Shown here one piece after another: positions 61,830 to 64,000 of a stretch of DNA of 64,000 nucleotides; the first letter of the stretch is position 1, and every line of letters starts with the position of its first letter. The notes below the pieces were generated by a model. That model saw only the letters and a program-made list of their open reading frames with translations. It was not told the DNA's origin and did not search any database. Origin of the DNA: Fibrobacter sp. UWB2 (GTDB taxonomy: Bacteria; Fibrobacterota; Fibrobacteria; Fibrobacterales; Fibrobacteraceae); NCBI RefSeq assembly GCF_002210425.1, contig NZ_MWQK01000002.1, positions 248,001-312,000 of the forward strand, read 5' to 3'. The position numbers and the translations under genes are program-made.

Positions 61830-61982
61830 AACGTATAATATAAGTAATGAAAATACATTCAATCGTTAGTTGTAAAATAAAACAATGGAAATATTTGCCC
61901 TAATTGCTTGTTTGTCTATTTTGTGTATAAATTTTAATTGGATGGGGTCCGTGTGTTAGGACCGATGTTGATTGGAGTGTAT

Positions 61983-63233
61983 ATGAAAAAATGGCCTATA
62001 GCGGTTTACTTTACCACTATTGTTTCTGCGTTCGCTCAGTGGGGCGGCGGTGGATTCGGAGGTGGTGGATTTGGCGGTCCGCAATCTGGTAACAGTAAGA
62101 TGGAGTACTCTGAAAAGTTTGCCGATGTAAATTACGCGGGCGATGGCAAAGTCTACCATACGCTGGATATTTACTTGCCCAAGGAGAGCAAGGATTCTTA
62201 TCCGGTTGTTATCCATACATACGGTAGCGCTTGGAGCCAGAACAATTCCAAGGGTTCTGCAGATTTAAATACAATCTGTGCGGCGCTTCTTAAGGCTGGC
62301 TATGCTGTGGTTACTCCGAATCACCGTTCCGCAAGCGATGCGATTTATCCGGCGCAACTTCATGACCTCAAAGCTGTTGTGCGTTTTATGCGTGGCAACG
62401 CTTCAAAGTATAAAATCGATACGAATTTTATTGCCATGTCAGGGTTCTCGTCGGGTGGTCACCTTTCTAGTTTGGTCGCAACAACCTGTGGCTTGAAAGA
62501 AGGCAAGTCTGGGCCTGTGACTGTAGATTTAGTGGGCTCGCTCGGTGAATTTACTTCGTTCAGTAGCTGTATTGATGCGGCAACGCTGTGGTCTCCGCCG
62601 ACAGATATTTATACAATGAATCCAATCAATAATTTCATGGGTTCGGGAACATACGAGGGCGCTTTTATCGGTGCTGAACGAGAGGGTAATAAAGACAAGT
62701 GGATGGTGGCGAGTTCACCGTATTACGCAAGTGACGATGATACGCCTATAATCCTTTTTCATGGGACGTCCGACCAAATTGTGAACAAGGAACAGAGTCA
62801 GGAACTTTACGATTCCCTCAAGGCGCATAATGTCGTGGCGGAACTTGTTTCTGTGCAGGGCGGTTCCCATGGAGGGAATGAAATGTATGTCGAGGCGAAT
62901 CTCGATAAAATGGTCAAGTTCTTTGATGATGCTCGCGAGGCTAAAGTTGCGAAAACTCTAGATGTACCGGATTCGTTGAATAGAGATTCGGATGTAGTTG
63001 CCTTACCGCATTTTTCAAAATCGTATGGAGTGGAAATTTGCGGAAATCGTTTGCTTGTTCGCGGAAGTATGGACTCGTTCCGCTATACAATTATGTCCGT
63101 GAATGGATCTCACAAAGTTCATGGATATTTCCGCAAGGATCTTGACTTGTCTTCGTTGCCGCCTGGCGTTTACGGAATTGTTGTGAAATCGCCTGCGGGT
63201 TCAATAGATATTGTAAGGTTTGTTAAAAATTAA
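61983..63233 (+). CDS. Secreted carbohydrate esterase (BD-FAE-like alpha/beta hydrolase) with sorting-like tail
   Basis: 416 residues from an ATG with GGAG six bases upstream. The signal peptide ends FAQ; the mature N-terminus QWGGGGFGGGG is Gly-rich, like that of the 38.8 kb esterase. The catalytic domain (about 50-310) has HTYGSAW, GFSSGGHLSSL (nucleophile Ser), FHGTSDQIVN (Asp) and GGSHGGN (His), the complete triad of BD-FAE/Est-type esterases that remove acetyl or feruloyl groups. The last about 70 residues are a beta-rich tail, SLPPGVYGIVVKS...VRFVKN, close in pattern to type IX-like sorting tails. It probably de-esterifies xylan or pectin at the cell surface. Confidence 0.82.
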   Translation: MKKWPIAVYFTTIVSAFAQWGGGGFGGGGFGGPQSGNSKMEYSEKFADVNYAGDGKVYHTLDIYLPKESKDSYPVVIHTYGSAWSQNNSKGSADLNTICAALLKAGYAVVTPNHRSASDAIYPAQLHDLKAVVRFMRGNASKYKIDTNFIAMSGFSSGGHLSSLVATTCGLKEGKSGPVTVDLVGSLGEFTSFSSCIDAATLWSPPTDIYTMNPINNFMGSGTYEGAFIGAEREGNKDKWMVASSPYYASDDDTPIILFHGTSDQIVNKEQSQELYDSLKAHNVVAELVSVQGGSHGGNEMYVEANLDKMVKFFDDAREAKVAKTLDVPDSLNRDSDVVALPHFSKSYGVEICGNRLLVRGSMDSFRYTIMSVNGSHKVHGYFRKDLDLSSLPPGVYGIVVKSPAGSIDIVRFVKN

Positions 63234-63238
63234 ATAAT

Positions 63239-63478
63239 TTATCCTAATTCAACTTCTTCAAAACGGTATTTTTGTTTGACGTCCGGATACTTTTCGTGAT
63301 CGACTTCGCTTAGGAACATGGATTTCTCGCGAAGCCAAACTGCATTATCGCCGTAAAGTGCGCGGTAGATGACGTATTCTTCGTCGGTTTCGGAATGTTT
63401 CGCTACTCCCTCAACAATGTAGTAGCGATTTTTGAAGTGCTTGTAAATGCCGTGAATTTTAAGTTCTCTTTTTTCCAT
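63239..63478 (-). CDS. DUF1653-family protein
   Basis: 79 residues. The sequence [21 protein letters not shown]...[23 protein letters not shown] is typical of DUF1653, a small beta-rich family of unknown function. I start at 63478 (MEKREL) because the frame upstream is not conserved in such proteins and reads through an A/T-rich promoter stretch. It is convergent with the esterase gene, 5 bases apart. Confidence 0.85.
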   Translation of the reverse strand: MEKRELKIHGIYKHFKNRYYIVEGVAKHSETDEEYVIYRALYGDNAVWLREKSMFLSEVDHEKYPDVKQKYRFEEVELG

Positions 63479-63659
63479 AAAAATTTTTTCTGAAAATTTT
63501 AGGTTAATGTTTTTCAAGTTTTTGTAATTTGTTACAATTTTTGAAACCTCTTTTACATCGTACGTAATGTTTTGAAATGCAAAAAATATTTGTTTTGCAA
63601 TTTACCTTATTTCACTAGAATTCGCAAGAGCTTTTGTTATATTTTGACACGTAAAAACC

Positions 63660-63673
63660 GCAAGAATTCTTGC
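63660..63673 (+). promoter_or_regulatory. Perfect palindrome ahead of the last gene
   Basis: GCAAGAATTCTTGC is fully self-complementary and ends 3 bases before the ribosome binding site GGGAGG of the following gene. An operator or a translation-affecting hairpin are both possible. Confidence 0.4.
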
Positions 63674-63687
63674 TCGGGAGGCGTAAG

Positions 63688-64000
63688 ATGATTTCTTTGA
63701 ACGACTATTTGTTTTCTGGAAATACGGTGCTGAAAATTTTGCATCAATATTCAAATGATCTCAGAAACAGTGCTAAGGAAACGCATAATAGCATCGATCT
63801 TGCTCATTCGAATTTTCTGATACAGATAATAGAGCTTTTGGAGCATAACGACTTCTTGACCTCTCAGTCTCAAAGAATCAAAGAGTTCTACAAGTACATG
63901 ACGAGGGAATATCCCTTCTTGGCGTTTACGTTCAAAGGACGCATCAAGTCCTTGATTCGCGCCGAAGAAAAATTCAATGGCTATATCCTTGAATTTGTTT
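63688..64000 (+). CDS. Start of a probable RelA/SpoT-domain protein, truncated by the window edge
   Basis: An open frame of 104 codons runs to the window end. A strong GGGAGG six bases before ATG marks the start (MISLNDYLFSGNTVL). The visible region is helical, then FTFKGRIKSLIRAEEKFNGYI resembles the start of the RelA/SpoT synthetase fold, where a basic R-x-K segment precedes a helix. (p)ppGpp synthesis would be the role if confirmed. The diagnostic later motifs lie outside the window, so the call is tentative. Confidence 0.5.
   Translation, partial: MISLNDYLFSGNTVLKILHQYSNDLRNSAKETHNSIDLAHSNFLIQIIELLEHNDFLTSQSQRIKEFYKYMTREYPFLAFTFKGRIKSLIRAEEKFNGYILEFV

Noticed and set aside
1-64000. CRISPR arrays, insertion sequences, rRNA genes and prophage genes
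   Set aside because: I saw no regularly spaced direct repeats, transposase or integrase motifs, or rRNA sequence in the window.

Overview
The window looks like chromosome of a strictly anaerobic, fibre-degrading member of Fibrobacterota, most probably the genus Fibrobacter. This is inferred from gene content: a GH16 glucanase, two secreted esterases with C-terminal sorting-like tails, a giant cadherin-repeat surface protein, several oxygen-sensitive Fe-S/radical-SAM enzymes, and GAA/AAG-rich codon use. No sequence search was run. Most genes are ordinary housekeeping or signalling genes.

Layout. 1-11.8 kb: end of a cadherin-repeat protein, a SUI1/YciH-like factor, a FecR-domain protein coupled to an outer-membrane barrel, and endonuclease IV. 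11.8-12.2 kb: two near-identical tRNA-Asn(GTT) transcription units in a 203-bp tandem duplication. 12.2-15.7 kb (minus strand): nfeD, floA and a membrane-anchored FtsK-gamma-like winged-helix protein. 15.8-20.0 kb: a large hybrid sensor kinase with four PAS-like modules. 20.3-25.6 kb: an AT-rich, tightly overlapping operon that I read as an undescribed RiPP-type pathway. 25.9-28.4 kb: rpsO-pnp. 28.6-32.1 kb: tandem 7TM HD-GYP paralogues. 32.1-38.6 kb: ispG, serA, an acyl-CoA ligase, a small membrane protein and serS. 38.8-40.3 kb: a secreted esterase. 40.4-48.0 kb (minus strand): mtaB-like, spoIID-like, def, yajC, two cyclic-nucleotide-binding-type proteins, rplS, trmD, rimM, rpsP. 48.3-54.9 kb: a diguanylate cyclase, ffh, a YafQ/DinJ toxin-antitoxin pair, an AGCS symporter and an aminotransferase. 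55.0-58.0 kb: a His-rich lipoprotein hydrolase, a barrel with a Met/Asp-rich loop and a small exported protein. 58.1-64.0 kb: a MATE exporter, GH16, a YhhN-like membrane protein, a second esterase, a DUF1653 protein and the start of a probable RelA/SpoT-domain protein.

The best candidate for a new system is 20,324-25,550. A 28-residue peptide gene with a strong ribosome binding site is followed by a hairpin. Then come a radical SAM/SPASM enzyme, a peptidase-U32-like Fe-S TIM-barrel protein, an ATP-grasp ligase, an unknown protein with a degenerate Fic-like signature, and a second radical SAM enzyme. The last five genes overlap or abut by 2-8 bases. No exporter or leader peptidase is present, so the product may act inside the cell or depend on unlinked functions. 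U32 proteins include oxygen-independent hydroxylases, so anaerobic hydroxylation of a peptide is a concrete hypothesis; it is inference only.
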